Assembly (NCBI GenBank): GCA_025738555.1
Contig: JAOVFP010000015.1
Span: forward strand, 3,224,001 to 3,288,000
From: Cyathus striatus
Lineage: Eukaryota > Basidiomycota > Agaricomycetes > Agaricales > Nidulariaceae
DNA length: 64,000 nucleotides
Reading direction: 5' to 3'
The translations under genes were made by a program, and so were the position numbers. The notes beneath the pieces are model-generated. The model saw nothing but the letters and a program-made list of their open reading frames with translations. It was not told the origin of the DNA and made no database searches. This document shows, piece after piece, positions 1 to 10,626 of this stretch (within the stretch, counting starts at the first letter, position 1; each line of letters starts with the position of its first letter).

Positions 1-120
1 AACTGGGCACACTTTAGGACACTTCGCCATTCTCCCTCTCTCTCCCTTTTATGCCCGTGAACAGCTGAAAGTCCTGAGCTTGTCGAGCTTTTACTCTCGC
101 AGTTAACGGTAAACACCCTG

Positions 121-2242
121 ATGCAGAACGACACACCGTCAAGCTCTTCTTGGTCAAATAATCCCAGTAAAACCTCTACATCTGTTCATGATCGCAGCAT
201 CCTCAAAGACGGCCTTGCGAATGAAGCTTCCAGGATAACCCAAGTTGGTCTCTTTGAGATTGAGGACCCACCTCAGCGCCAGCAGACACCGTTTTCGCGT
301 TTTTCAAGACAGTTTGCCGACAAGTATCCTCGAGCATACACCCACATACGCCGCATTGCTATTTACATTAGAGGTCCAAAGCCCAAGAGGGACCTGCCAG
401 GTGTGCACCTAACTTGACAACGCTCAGTGTAGACTGCGTTTACTATTAACTTTTTTTATAGCTCCTCAACCATTACTAAACCGCAATATCGTATTATTTG
501 GGAAACATCTAAACATTCGTATAGAGTCGACTATCGTTAAATATACTAGACCACTAACAAATCCTTGGATCTTTCTTTTCCTTGGCGCAGCGTATATTAT
601 TTCCTTCGCATTCTTCGCTAGAGCACAATCGTTTTTGACCCCCTCTGATTCGTTCATTGGCTGTACGGCCACATATTGGTTGGCAAACAATGGATGTGGG
701 CAGGACGGACAGCTATGTGCACCGTTTGATAATTCAACTTTCGAGTTCCGTTGCCCTGCACAATGCAATAACGTCATTCTTCAAAATTCGAGAACAGTCG
801 GGAATGAACAGATTGCATTCAAACCGTTGATTGTCGGAGGTGGCGATGATAACCATACCTATAGAGGGGACAGTTTCATTTGTGCTGCTGCTGTTCAGGC
901 GTGAGTAACTATTCCAATCATCAGCATAATTCTAGTATAACGTGCAATGTAGAGGAGTGATTTCAAACAATAGGGGAGGATGCGGATCCCTTCAGTTAAC
1001 TGGCAACTTCACTGACTTTCTTCCTTTCACGGCAAATGGACTATCTTCGATAGGCTTTCCCACTATATTCCCACTTTCCTTTCAGTTTCTTGGATCAACT
1101 TCTCTGAACCATTGTGAAGATCTTCGGAATAGTGCATTAGCTTTCAACGTATTAATTACTTGCATGCTCTTTATCTTACTACGCCCGAAGTACATCATAT
1201 TATACTGGTCAATCGTGTCCATCGGGTTTTGGCACGTCGCACTGTTTTCCCAACCACAGGGACCACCCCCAAGACTTGATGTCGCTTTTGGAACATTCCT
1301 ACCTACACTCTTTATATGTTACGCATTCTGGCGACTTGGCTTTCGCTTCACGCTCTCTACATATTCTAACGCCCCGCTGGAGTCGTGTATCCTTTACCTT
1401 GGGCCGTTCTGGGTTGGGGTCCTCAATAACCTTACATTTGACAAGATTCCAATTAGTCGTCTCACTGCTTCTGACATTGGCAAGCGTGCTGGAGGGATTA
1501 CCGCATTAGTTGTTATATTGGTTGTTCTGGTTATCATCGCTATCAATCAAGTTCGCGTTATTCGCAAAACAGGATGGCTTCCCTATTATGCCGGCTGGTA
1601 TATTCTTGGCGGATTGTTGGTTCTCGTCCTTGCACTGCTCCCTGGACTCGAACTACGTATCCATCATTATATTATAGCTATGGTATTTATTCCAGCAACA
1701 GCTTTTCCTACGAGACTATCAGCCATTTACCAAGGTGTTCTTCTTGGAATGTTTTTGAATGGAGCTGCAGCTTTTGGCTTTGATTCTATCCTACAGACTG
1801 CTGCTGACGTATGATTCTTACTCGTCCTTTTGATTGAACACACTTACCCATGTAAATATAGCTTCGGCAAGATGCTCCCTTGGGATCTTCTCTGCCGACA
1901 TTCCTCACTAATTCGACGACATATAACTCATCTATACCTTTGGCTGACCAAGTTATCTTTTGGGATGCACTTCCTCAGGATTGGGATGGGTTTGCACTAT
2001 TAGTCGATGACGTCCAGAGATATGCTGGCGCCGCCATGAACTTATCTCTTGCGGCCTTGAATGCCTCGATACCTCATTTTTTCAGGCTTGCTGTGCGTTC
2101 TGCTCTATATCAGCTTATAAAGTACCTCATTCTCACAATACCGGTCTAGTTCACATCTCAAGGGACAGCTGGTGACTTTACGATGGCGGCTACCCTCTGG
2201 CCCAACGGCTCATGGGTGGATCCACTTCCGGGACCGTCTTGA
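121..2242 (+). CDS. LCCL domain-containing multi-pass membrane protein
   Basis: Five exons (121-400, 462-900, 953-1808, 1862-2092, 2150-2242) join in frame to a 632-aa protein. After a polar N-terminus come one hydrophobic segment (NPWIFLFLGAAYIISFAFF, near residue 130), a Cys-containing extracellular part with the LCCL signature YRGDSFICAAAVQAG (near residues 226-241), and then a series of transmembrane segments. The conserved tail ends WPNGSWVDPLPGP. The arrangement and many phrases (FSQPQGPPPRLD, PISRLTASDIGKR, GLELRIHHYIIAM) match what I remember of fungal LCCL membrane proteins. Their biochemical role is unknown; LCCL domains are extracellular modules thought to bind ligands. The start is the first ATG before the polar N-terminus. 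Intron phases agree at all four junctions. Confidence 0.9.
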
Positions 2243-2661
2243 ACCTCTTACATATTTATTCGATATTTTATATAAGTACCATGATGTACTAGTACTTGCT
2301 AAGTTACTAAGCTATAAATAAAAGTAGTGGCACGTGTACAGCTAGTTTCGGGAGCAGGTTATTATTTGCTCGAATTTCGAAATGCAATTTACATCAACTT
2401 GTACTACTTACACCAATACGTCTGGTTACAAGCAATTGTATTAATCACATACAACTCGCTGAATTGTCGCTACGTGTACAAGTACTTAATGGTCTGCTCA
2501 TGAGCCCATGTCAGTTCACTGATTATTCTTCTCTTCCTTCGCCGTCGTTGATTCGGAACGAGGTAAGCAACATTTGTTCTCAATCTTTCCCAGTATGATA
2601 TTAAGGCTCTAGATGTCGCAGTGCCTTAGCTTTCACTGGCTTTTTACATTTGTGTCGCTCA
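2243..2661. other. Intergenic, 419 bp, no gene seen
   Basis: This AT-rich spacer lies between two genes on the same strand. It must hold the 3' end of the LCCL gene and the promoter of the next gene. No further ORF, repeat or RNA gene was recognised. Confidence 0.5.
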
Positions 2662-3466
2662 ATGTCTTTGTCTCCAACATTGTCCGGTATATCTATGAAC
2701 CGCAGGACAGACGATTTAGTTGAACAGGAATGGGGATGGACTGCATGTCCCGAGGATGCTGTTGCCTGGCAAACCCCACTATCTGACCATCAAGCTTTGA
2801 CCACTGAAGAACTAAAAGTGAGAGAACAACAGTTACATGTCGATCATGTATACGATATGGTTCCTTTTTGGATTAGAGGGATGGAGGCAGCGGAGAAAGG
2901 TGAAATATTGAAGCTCGAGGATTTTCTGGAGTCTTTGCATGCTATGGCTCATACGAGTACGATTGTTTTTCTGGCACCTTGGTTCAGTGGATGATTTACG
3001 GTATCCCTAGACGATTGGACTCTCCGGGAGATTTCTGCATGGGAGGATCCATGTTTTCCTGAAGGTGGCTGGGGCCCACATACCGAATGTACTTCTCCTG
3101 AAGTTGTGAAAGGTATGAAATGGTCTGATCCGAGGCCGAACTCCAGGTGGACCATTTCTCAGCCAAAGAGAACTTTTGTACAAGACCATAACCAGAAACA
3201 GAATACGAAACAACGTCGGTTAGGAGGACCTAATAGGTTGTCTGGCAAAGGCATGCAGGCATTAGTTGACTACGTAGCGACACAGCAGGCTATGGATGAA
3301 AATCACAGGCGGAAGAGATATTCTTTCTTCAATGTATGTGTCCATTAGCCTGGGTTCTGAGATACAATAAGGTAAACTAACTGTTGCATTGCAGATGTCT
3401 CCTGATGATCAGCTGAAGAAAATCGAAGAGCTGATCACAGGTTTACGCTCAAAATCACACAGTTAA
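2662..3466 (+). CDS. Hypothetical protein, three exons
   Basis: Exons 2662-2956, 3011-3333 and 3395-3466 splice with normal GT/AG borders to 229 aa. No family was recognised. The product is polar, with a Trp/acidic N-terminal half (EQEWGWTACPEDAVAW), a short helical stretch (residues about 55-95) and a basic Lys/Arg/Gln-rich part (near residues 150-200). There is no signal peptide or membrane segment. The start is the first ATG in the open frame; an upstream in-frame TTG is unlikely, and an upstream exon cannot be excluded. The consistent reading frame across two short introns is the main argument that it is a real gene. Confidence 0.55.
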
Positions 3467-3838
3467 CTCAACGCTGTTGTTAACTCTCAGTATGGCTGCC
3501 CGACAGCTAAATACGGAGTGAATCTTTGGTAGGACTGATGTTTGCCACTTATGTGGGGATGATTTTGCTCTTTACTCACACCAGTAAATTCAAATCATGA
3601 TATTTGGTTCAAGACATGTATACGTATTAAGCAGGTTAGAGATTGCTAGCTGTATTTTCGGTTAACGAGTATATACATATATATAAGTATATCCAGTATA
3701 TCCCAGCGACATACCTATAAATAAATAAATAGTATATATCGATATGACGATAAAAGAAAGCTTTGATATTAATAATAGAAATACTATGACTTATTCATAA
3801 TATATACTAACTTCCAACAATGTCTCGCACACGCAAGA

Positions 3839-3952
3839 GTAAATACTAGCTGAGGGGGTTGGGGTATGGGTCAGCTTGCTGTCCCTGGACGCAAAACGGA
3901 GTGTGCCGCTGGGAGGGCGGGAAACTCCGGAGTACGATTCGCTAGTATTTAC
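3839..3952. repeat. 114-bp segment bounded by 12-bp perfect inverted repeats
   Basis: GTAAATACTAGC at 3839-3850 is the exact reverse complement of GCTAGTATTTAC at 3941-3952. The interior is GC-rich, with a second short inverted repeat (AGCTGA / TCAGCT). No matching flanking duplication was found, so a MITE is only one possibility; a transcribed hairpin is another. Confidence 0.6.
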
Positions 3953-4122
3953 CGTTATGTGGCCTGTAGGCTTTCAATTTTTCAAACTTATTTATAATGG
4001 AACGGTCTGACAGGTGCGATGTATTAAGGGAGGGATGGAGGGCAAGAAAATATCTACGGGCTGAGCGACTACTTAATGAGCGAATTGGACTTGCTTGTGC
4101 GAGCTGGGTGTCGATGCGGTAT

Positions 4123-4155
4123 GAGGCAGAGCAGCGAAAAACTTCTGCTTGCCTC
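4123..4155 (+). other. Strong hairpin in the GC-rich island
   Basis: GAGGCA then AGCAG (4123-4134, one bulged G) pair with CTGCT then TGCCTC (4145-4155) around an A-rich loop of about 10 nt. It could belong to a non-coding RNA or be a remnant of a repeat. No known RNA family was recognised. Confidence 0.45.
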
Positions 4156-4250
4156 TGTTTGCCGCTTTGTTGGACGCTGCGACCGGTTGCGCTCGGGCGG
4201 CCGGTAGCTTAGCTAATCAACCATATACAATAAACATTTACAATAAAAAC

Positions 4251-4478
4251 AGAACATATATTTTATACGGGATATATAAGCACGAACAAGCTAGAAATCG
4301 AAGTATGAGTACAGGATCGTAATGAAGCTAAATGAATTGCTTCTACTGCAAAAAATCACTGCAACAACATTTACCATGAAAACGAAAACATTGAACGACA
4401 TACACGACATAGAACAGATATTTGTACGAGATATACGAGCGTGAACAAGCCAAAATCAAAGTACGAGTACAAGACCGG
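4251..4478 (+). repeat. Imperfect direct repeat pair, about 68 bp
   Basis: 4251-4318 and 4411-4478 can be aligned with scattered substitutions. They share blocks such as AGAACA, GAACAAGC and GAGTACA in the same order. They look like a diverged duplication separated by about 90 bp. Confidence 0.5.
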
Positions 4479-4574
4479 AACTTCCCAAACCGGTACTGAT
4501 CTGGGGCAAAGTGCGAATTCCAATCATCCCCAGCTTACTACTAAAGTGACAGAATTAATCCACAAGAGTTCATA

Positions 4575-5977
4575 TTAGTTAGAAGACGACTGTGCTCTAA
4601 GCTGTTTTTGCTTCTCTTGCTCCAACCTCTGCAGCACATCAATGTTAATAAAGCAGTTCAGTTAGTTCGATAAGATACGTACGTGATATAACAGTTGCAC
4701 CGCCATTTGAATATTGGCAGGCTGACCTGTAATAACAACCAACCGCTCTCCCTCTCCGCCCGCTGGGGCTGGAGCACCATTGATTCCAACGCCAACAGCA
4801 CCAGGCTCCATAATTTTGATCTGACTTGCACTCATGTGCCTTATTTCGTTGATCTTGCTACCGCCTTTTCCGATGATACATCCAACCAAATCATTCGGAA
4901 TATAAATTTGTTGTGTTTGCAATTGTTGAGTAGGGTTATGCGGAGGTGGAGGATGGCCATAAGGCTGCGAGTAGCCTGGAACATAGGAAGATCCGCTTTG
5001 TGAAGGACCGCGTCGAGTGTTACTAGAAGGGCGATAACTAGAATGAGAGGAAGACGGCATTCGTTCATTAGCTTCAATTAGAATGTTTCCGATATAATAA
5101 GTTGCAATATGAATAGCATCAGCAACACCAGCTACACTTAGTACTCTCTGTAAATATACATCAGTAAAGTAGAAATACGCAAATTAGAGAAGTTATTACC
5201 TCCGTAGACCCTGGCAGCATTCCCTCGCTCGCATTCAGCCGTGCTCCGCTGGCATCTTGAATCTCCTTAATTTTTGAGCCCTGCTTCCCTATCACAGAGC
5301 CCATCCTTGAGTTGGGAATCATGAATTTAATGGTTACCGCTCTACTGCCAGGTACGGAGGGAACATCGAATGGTTCATCGTTAATTCTACGCACTATCAA
5401 ACCAAATGCCTTACAAAGAACATCAGATGCATTTGTACGAAAAGCCGCGCGTATTCTTACGTACCTTGGAGACAGCGTCTAAGGGACCGCTCACATTCAA
5501 AATACGCTCGGGGTTTCCAGGTATACTTTCCGATACTACGACGCGAGCGCCGCTCTTTTCACGAATTTCGTTGACATGAGATCCACCCTTTCCAATAATA
5601 ATTGAAGCATCTTGTGTTACAATCAAGCAGCGCATATGAATGTTTGCAGACGGGGGAGGTACTGAGGTGGAGGAGGAAGGGTCGGCGGAAGTTGTTGCGA
5701 AGTCTTTCTTCTCGTCGGAGGAGGACTCGCCCGACTTGGATTCTGATACATCTTCCTTGCTTTTTGAAGGAGATGTAGACACATTGTCGTCTGCAGCAGC
5801 AGGAGTGGAAGAATCGGTCATGGCTACGTCGTCAGGGTGAGAAACGGATTCCGTACTCTTGGCCGCTGCGTCATCCGATAAAGATGGAGCACCGGTGTTG
5901 GCGCGTTTGTGTTGCTTCTGATGGTCACTGTCGGAAGGAGAGCGAGACCTCTTGCGGTTGAAGTCAGCGTCTGGCAT
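4575..5977 (-). CDS. Three-KH-domain RNA-binding protein (PCBP/Rnc1-like)
   Basis: Exons on the minus strand are 5977-5465, 5409-5200, 5147-4683 and 4628-4575, all phase 0, giving 413 aa. A Ser/Asp-rich N-terminus is followed by three KH domains with clear nucleotide-binding loops: GKGGSHVNEI (129-138), GKQGSKIKEI (212-221) and GKGGSKINEI (334-343). A Pro/Gln-rich linker lies between KH2 and KH3. Proteins of this layout (S. pombe Rnc1, yeast Hek2/Pbp2, animal PCBPs) bind C- or U-rich single-stranded RNA and control mRNA stability, localisation or translation. The ATG at 5977 is chosen over an upstream in-frame TTG. A probable 5' UTR intron lies at 6176-6100 (GTATGT ... TTAG). Confidence 0.9.
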
Positions 5978-6462
5978 GGCCAATTTAGTTTAGAGATTGT
6001 AAGTTCAAGACGGATTGGATGGATTGGGTGGAATGCGGGGGCCAAATGTGGGGAAAAGACTTTAAGGTGTACGAGAGTGGATATGAGGTTGTACGTGGTC
6101 TAATGGAGAAGGGTTGGGCAGGAAGGTGAGGGGAGGAGGATGGATGGAAGGATAGGTCTTTTCTATAGAGACATACCTTGTTTTCAGCACGCACAACGTC
6201 TGACACGACGAGAAGAGAATGTAGAGCGACGACGGAACAGTGGGAAGCAGCGAGGGTGAGATGAGAGGAAAGGGAAAGGCACTGCGTTGGTTGCTGTCCT
6301 GGTCCCCTAAGTATCGACATGCCATGCCAAACAAATGTACACACTTCAAGCTGCTATGAATTACAAGTTTACAACCTTATTCAACGTATATTTATTCCTC
6401 TTGGAATATTCACACCACTATAGTTTCTTTTCTACACCAAGACATCAACACAACCCGACCAA
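5978..6462 (-). promoter_or_regulatory. 5' UTR and promoter of the KH gene
   Basis: On the minus strand this is a pyrimidine-rich leader with a likely UTR intron (6176-6100). The promoter of the KH gene and the 3' end of the adenosine deaminase gene must share the remaining space. ORFs in this stretch are shadows of the pyrimidine tract. Confidence 0.45.
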
Positions 6463-8729
6463 TTATGCAGTATCCCATTCCGTAGTGATATATTCCACGA
6501 ACTTCTCCCACTTAGTTTCCCAGAGCTCGAACGCTCGCTTCTTTTCATTGTCATTCAGCGTGCTGAACTGCGCGTGGTCAATGTCATCTACTCTGTAAGG
6601 CTAAGGAAGTTAAACATACCTGAATACTGTCCCTAGCAAAGGTAGCAAGCGTACTTAGCCCAGTAACCTCACTGGCAACCAACACCTATAGATGATGAAA
6701 CTTGTCAGGTGAAACTGCAAACATACATACACCACATATACCTGGAAGAAGTCAAATGTAAGCCCCATATTGCCGAAGACTGCTGGGTCATCGGACGAAA
6801 GGACAACCGGTACTCCATTATTCAGCATGATAGGAAGAGGGTGCATCGGCATTGAGGATGTCAGACGCTGTTAAACAGGCCGATCGTCAGAGTATGCATT
6901 TTAACATACACGCAGCAATTACCAAAATTTCATTTCTTAGAAGAAAGGTAGGGTTAAACAAGACAAGATTTAATATAAATTCAGTCCACCTACGATATAG
7001 GACAAACTTCAATAGCAATATTCTTCTCCCGACAGATATCAAGTAGTTTAGGGTGCTTAACAATGGAGAATCTAGTTTAAATTAATGAATGAATTGTAAA
7101 CTCATAAACCAATAATGTAATACACACCCGTGTCCGATTCGTTTTGTACCCAACAATACCGCATCATATAAGTTTACGTCTGCTTCAGTACCGTCGCCAA
7201 GCGTCTCTCCAGCGTGGAAGATGAAAGGGATATCAACACCTTCCTCTTTCTGGCGGTGGCGGAAACGCATTAGAGGTTCAATATAATATATAATTGGCTT
7301 TAACACATTCTCGTCTCCCACGAGATCGAAACCTAAATGGATGATTCAAGTATAACAAAGGGTAGGCATTAGATACAGTACTGACCGGCAATGAGGTGTG
7401 GAAATTCTTTCTTTAGTGCAATGCAGTCTTCCGTGTACCACTCAAGCTCTTCCGGAGTGATGAAACGAATAGTAGTATAAATTATCTATAACCCGACACC
7501 ACGATAGTTAGAAGAGAGTTCAGTGTGAATATGAAGAAACACACCCTTGCGCCAATAAACTCGTCCTCTCTTCCTTGATTTTTCATTTCCTCTTTCACCT
7601 CGCGCTGGACGCGATCAAACATGAGCAACCATTCTCTGTGTGGAATGTTATCCTGCCCATCAGCACCATACATGTGTCTGAAGCTCCATTAGAAGATCTG
7701 AAAGACAGTTGATAGGGAAGACTCGCTTGTAGAGAAAGTTAATTCGCGCTTCAATGTACGAGATTCCATCTTCTATGGATGTCAAGAAGAATTGTCGAAT
7801 ATATTCAGAGAAAATGGGTTCGAAACGAATTAAGCCCTACCGAGAGATGTGTGTGTAAGGAAAGGATGGTCGTAAGTAATATTAGAGACGTACTGTAGAC
7901 ACCAGAAAACAAGTCGAAAACTTTTGCCATATCTACGCGTAGGGAACATGGAAATACGTCGACTTTAAGAAGATGAATCCATTACTAACTTTGGTTATAG
8001 TATTGTGAGTACCATATGCCTCTGATGGATTAATCGTCATGGCTCCGATAGCCCATTTATCAAAGCCTTCTGGGCCGCCCAAGCTGGAATCGAACGACAT
8101 TCGAGCATTCTTAAGCGAAACCCATTCGCCAGGAATGTATGACACGTCAGTCAAGCTCGCGCTCTTCGGTAATTGCTCTTGTGGAAGAGCTCGGAATTCT
8201 GGAAGATTGTAAGTTAGGTTAGAAGCAGTTAAAGCTTGCCGAACGCGAACATGGATGGCAGGCTGTTGAAGCGCTTTCACCAACAAGAATTCAGCGTTAA
8301 CAGTAGCATCAAGATGCGCGTGGAGCAAAGCTCCCTTGGGCATCTGGAGACAATTTGAATTTATAAATTGACAAATGGAAAGCCTAAAAAACCTTATTCA
8401 AGATTTGAAACAATTTCGTTCTGGTTATGACACTTCTTCCTAATATTGCAGATGATATCTTAAACACATGAATATTGGATTCTTTGCGAATAACTCATAC
8501 CTGTCAAAAACTCCATGCCTGGAAAAGGATGAGGGATATATGGATGCTCCTCTTTCCAAATTCCTTCGGCTTCCTGTGCACGGATCTTCCGTACAATCTC
8601 CTCAGCTTTCAGCTCGTTCGCAGAACGCAGATGAGCTCTTTGGCTTTCCCGGCGCAGTGAGCGGTCATCCTCAATAAATGCACTCCTCTTTTCATGGTAT
8701 TCGGTTAGTTCAGCAGAGACAGACATCAT
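6463..8729 (-). CDS. Adenosine deaminase, ADGF/CECR1 (ADA2) type
   Basis: Thirteen exons give 534 aa: 8729-8501, 8439-8393, 8343-7990, 7932-7894, 7836-7727, 7677-7545, 7485-7386, 7332-7128, 7071-6994, 6935-6923, 6867-6742, 6685-6620, 6567-6463. Metal and catalytic motifs are complete: HAHLDA (His100, His102), HAGETLGDG (His377), GTKRIGHGFS and SSDDPAVFG (Asp461/462). The N-terminal extension and the phrases NPSEAYGTHNT and DPAVFGNMGLTFDFFQV fit the fungal ADGF group, which hydrolyses adenosine to inosine. No signal peptide is obvious, so secretion is not assured. Exon 10 is only 13 nt. Intron 5 appears to use a GC donor (AA|GCGAGT at 7726), which restores the conserved reading frame. An in-frame upstream ATG at 8861 would add an unconvincing extension. 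Confidence 0.92.
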
Positions 8730-9169
8730 GGATAAAGCCAAAATGCGTAGTGGCTGTGCACACTCGGATTTCTCCGCAACGCTCGGATATGTCCTCACAA
8801 ACTCGGAATGTTCCGTACGCGTTCGGGTTTGTCCGCTTTGCGTTTGTGGGCCACAGAACATGTACTTATTTCACAATTTCCACTGGAATAATAACTACTT
8901 ATGTAATCTCTCTCTTTCGAACAACGTTTGCTAGCAGTGGTATGCATACACAACTAGCTAGGTTAGTACCACTATATATTTATTATTTCTGTTGGTGCTT
9001 TACAGCCTTCGGGACTGAGCTTCGTCGCAGCAACTGCGCTTCACTCTATGGCAGTGCATAGTATCCACTTTAGGAGACATGACGCAGAGTGACACCACTG
9101 TATACAGATAGGTCTTATATATAAAACAGAAAAGCCAGTAAGTAGTAAGTACCATTCACTTTACTTGCC
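8730..9169. promoter_or_regulatory. Divergent promoter, deaminase / WW protein
   Basis: This 440-bp spacer lies between two start codons pointing away from each other. A TATATATAAAA-like stretch (around 9115-9127) lies about 45 bp before the WW-protein ATG. Nothing else was recognised. Confidence 0.45.
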
Positions 9170-9948
9170 ATGTCCGAGTCATCAGACGAAAACTTACATC
9201 TTCCTTACGGGTGGATTGAACAAGTTGATCCACAAACCCACCATGTCTTTTATGTAAGTGTAGTGCGATGACTTCTAGCGTCTACATACCCGCCTATTGA
9301 AACGACATAGGTCGATACTAAGGCGGTTCCGCCACGTTCAATATGGGTTCATCCATATGAAGATGATCAATTTCTTCGTGAACACCCAGATCTCAGGGAC
9401 AAGGTGAAGTCAAGAACACAAGCTTCAAACAGTACATTAGAACCACCACCAGCATATTCGCGTCGTCACTCGTATGGAGGAAGGGCAAGTGCACCTCAGG
9501 CCGAAGTAGCAGCAGGCACTTTAGCACCTGGCACCCCACCGAAGAAACGGGGATTTTTTGACAAGATGAAAGACAAGGCGATTGCCAGCCTTGAGGAGAA
9601 GCAAAGGAGACATCAAGCTATGGTGTGTTCACCAAACTTAACTATTACCTATCAGCTGACAAACCTTTCAAGCAGTTGGAACAACAGAGAATGTACCCCA
9701 CGTCTCAGCAGATGTACCAACAACAATACGCAGCACCTCAGTATGCATACCCACAGAGGGGGGTAATGGGAAGGCGGAGTGGATTTGGAGGAGGTGGAAT
9801 GGCGTTACCAATCCTGGGGGGTCTTGCAGGAGGGATGTTGCTTGGAGACATTATGGACGGCGGTCTGATCGATGGAGGAGGGGACTTTGGTGGGGGAGAC
9901 TTTGGTGGGGGAGACTTTGGTGGGGGAGACTTTGGTGGGGGATTCTAA
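9170..9948 (+). CDS. WW-domain protein with Gly/Asp/Phe repeat tail
   Basis: Exons 9170-9253, 9311-9622 and 9673-9948 (or 9676-9948; either AG keeps the frame) give about 223 aa. Residues 11-46 (LPYGWIEQVDPQTHHVFYVD..., ending in IWVHP) form a WW domain with both key aromatic positions. WW domains bind proline-rich ligands. A middle part is rich in Ser, Pro and basic residues. The tail has a Gly-rich hydrophobic segment (MALPILGGLAGGMLLGDIMDGG) and then tandem GDFGG repeats. The 5' half of the WW domain is split by the first intron. A precise cellular role cannot be assigned. The large retrotransposon begins only 40-50 bp after the stop codon, in the likely 3' UTR. Confidence 0.75.
9886..9945 (+). 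repeat. 15-bp in-frame coding minisatellite
   Basis: Four near-identical 15-bp units (GGGGGAGACTTTGGT) encode GDFGG repeats at the C-terminus of the WW protein. Because the unit is a multiple of three, copy-number change would keep the reading frame. Confidence 0.85.
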
Positions 9949-10001
9949 CTTTCAAGGGAGAAATATTTAGTACCATAGGAGTGGATGATAATAATAATAA
10001 G

Positions 10002-10626
10002 GGGGGGCCCCTTGAACCATCACCACCACCACCAAGTGATTTCCCACGCCAGTGGGGGCAAGGGCGGGACACCATGCGGCCGATGCAGCGACGACCCCTC
10101 CAAAGAGGGCTAGGATGACCTGCTCAGCCCCCCGAGCTCAATGCCGCCCCCTCCCACACCAACTCCCAATAAGAGGGCGAGACGCAACGGTGGTCCCCTC
10201 GGTGTGCGGATCCATACTACTAGGCAACAACCCAGCGTCTCAATCGGGTGTTAGCCATTCGAGCTATTACAAGCTCTTGGCAGCTTCTTAAATCACGACT
10301 GCCCCCTTGCCACACCACACCCTGCCCTCCGCCCTCGCCTGCCTCTCTCTCCTGCACTCCCCTCCCCCCCTCTGCCTGAACCTTACAAACCCAATGGGCC
10401 GCGTCACTGAGATCACGTGATACTTCAACCATGCACATTCTCCCTGACTGCCTCCCCTCCGACACCAGACTCTCCCTCGCGGCTGCCACGTCCCTTACCA
10501 GCCATGTCCGACTCGGAACACAACATGCCAACCCCCACACAGATGCCTGCTCCGTAATCGGAATCCACATATCCACCAATACTACTTAACCCTCCCCCCC
10601 CAATACGACACTCCCCCTCTCTGCAA
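10002..10626 (+). promoter_or_regulatory. 5' UTR of the retrotransposon
   Basis: This GC-rich leader begins with a G run directly after the 5' target-site duplication, implying an untruncated 5' end. It should contain an internal promoter, as non-LTR elements generally do, but no specific motif was identified. ORFs on either strand here do not look like proteins. Confidence 0.5.

Larger units (their letters stand above)
3467..4574. other. Long convergent intergenic region with repeats
   Basis: This 1.1 kb spacer lies between the ends of two convergent genes, far more than the 80-490 bp at other convergent pairs here. The first part (about 3600-3830) is AT-rich. Then a GC-richer island (about 3840-4210) carries a perfect 12-bp inverted repeat and an 11-bp hairpin. 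A diverged direct repeat pair follows. The only longer ORF (3997-4212) has no protein-like character. The region may be a decayed mobile element or a non-coding RNA locus. Confidence 0.5.

Noticed and set aside
3840..4210. RNase P or RNase MRP RNA
   Set aside because: A GGGAAACTCC-like element resembles conserved region I, but the other conserved regions could not be found.
3997..4212. 71-aa ORF in the convergent intergenic region
   Set aside because: Composition is not protein-like and it overlaps the hairpin; more likely non-coding.
8730..8861. Upstream start for the adenosine deaminase
   Set aside because: The extra 44 residues are not like the family and contain a hydrophilic, unrelated stretch; the ATG pair at 8729 fits better.
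9988..10001. Target-site duplication being only simple-sequence coincidence
   Set aside because: Both copies are (ATA)n-like, so chance or tail slippage was considered. The identity over 14 bp including the final G, and the exact fit to the poly(A) end and the 5' UTR start, favour a true duplication.
10001..10080. HDV-like self-cleaving ribozyme at the 5' end of the retrotransposon
   Set aside because: The element starts with a G run as many such ribozymes do, but I could not find the matching C run for P1 or the double-pseudoknot order of helices.
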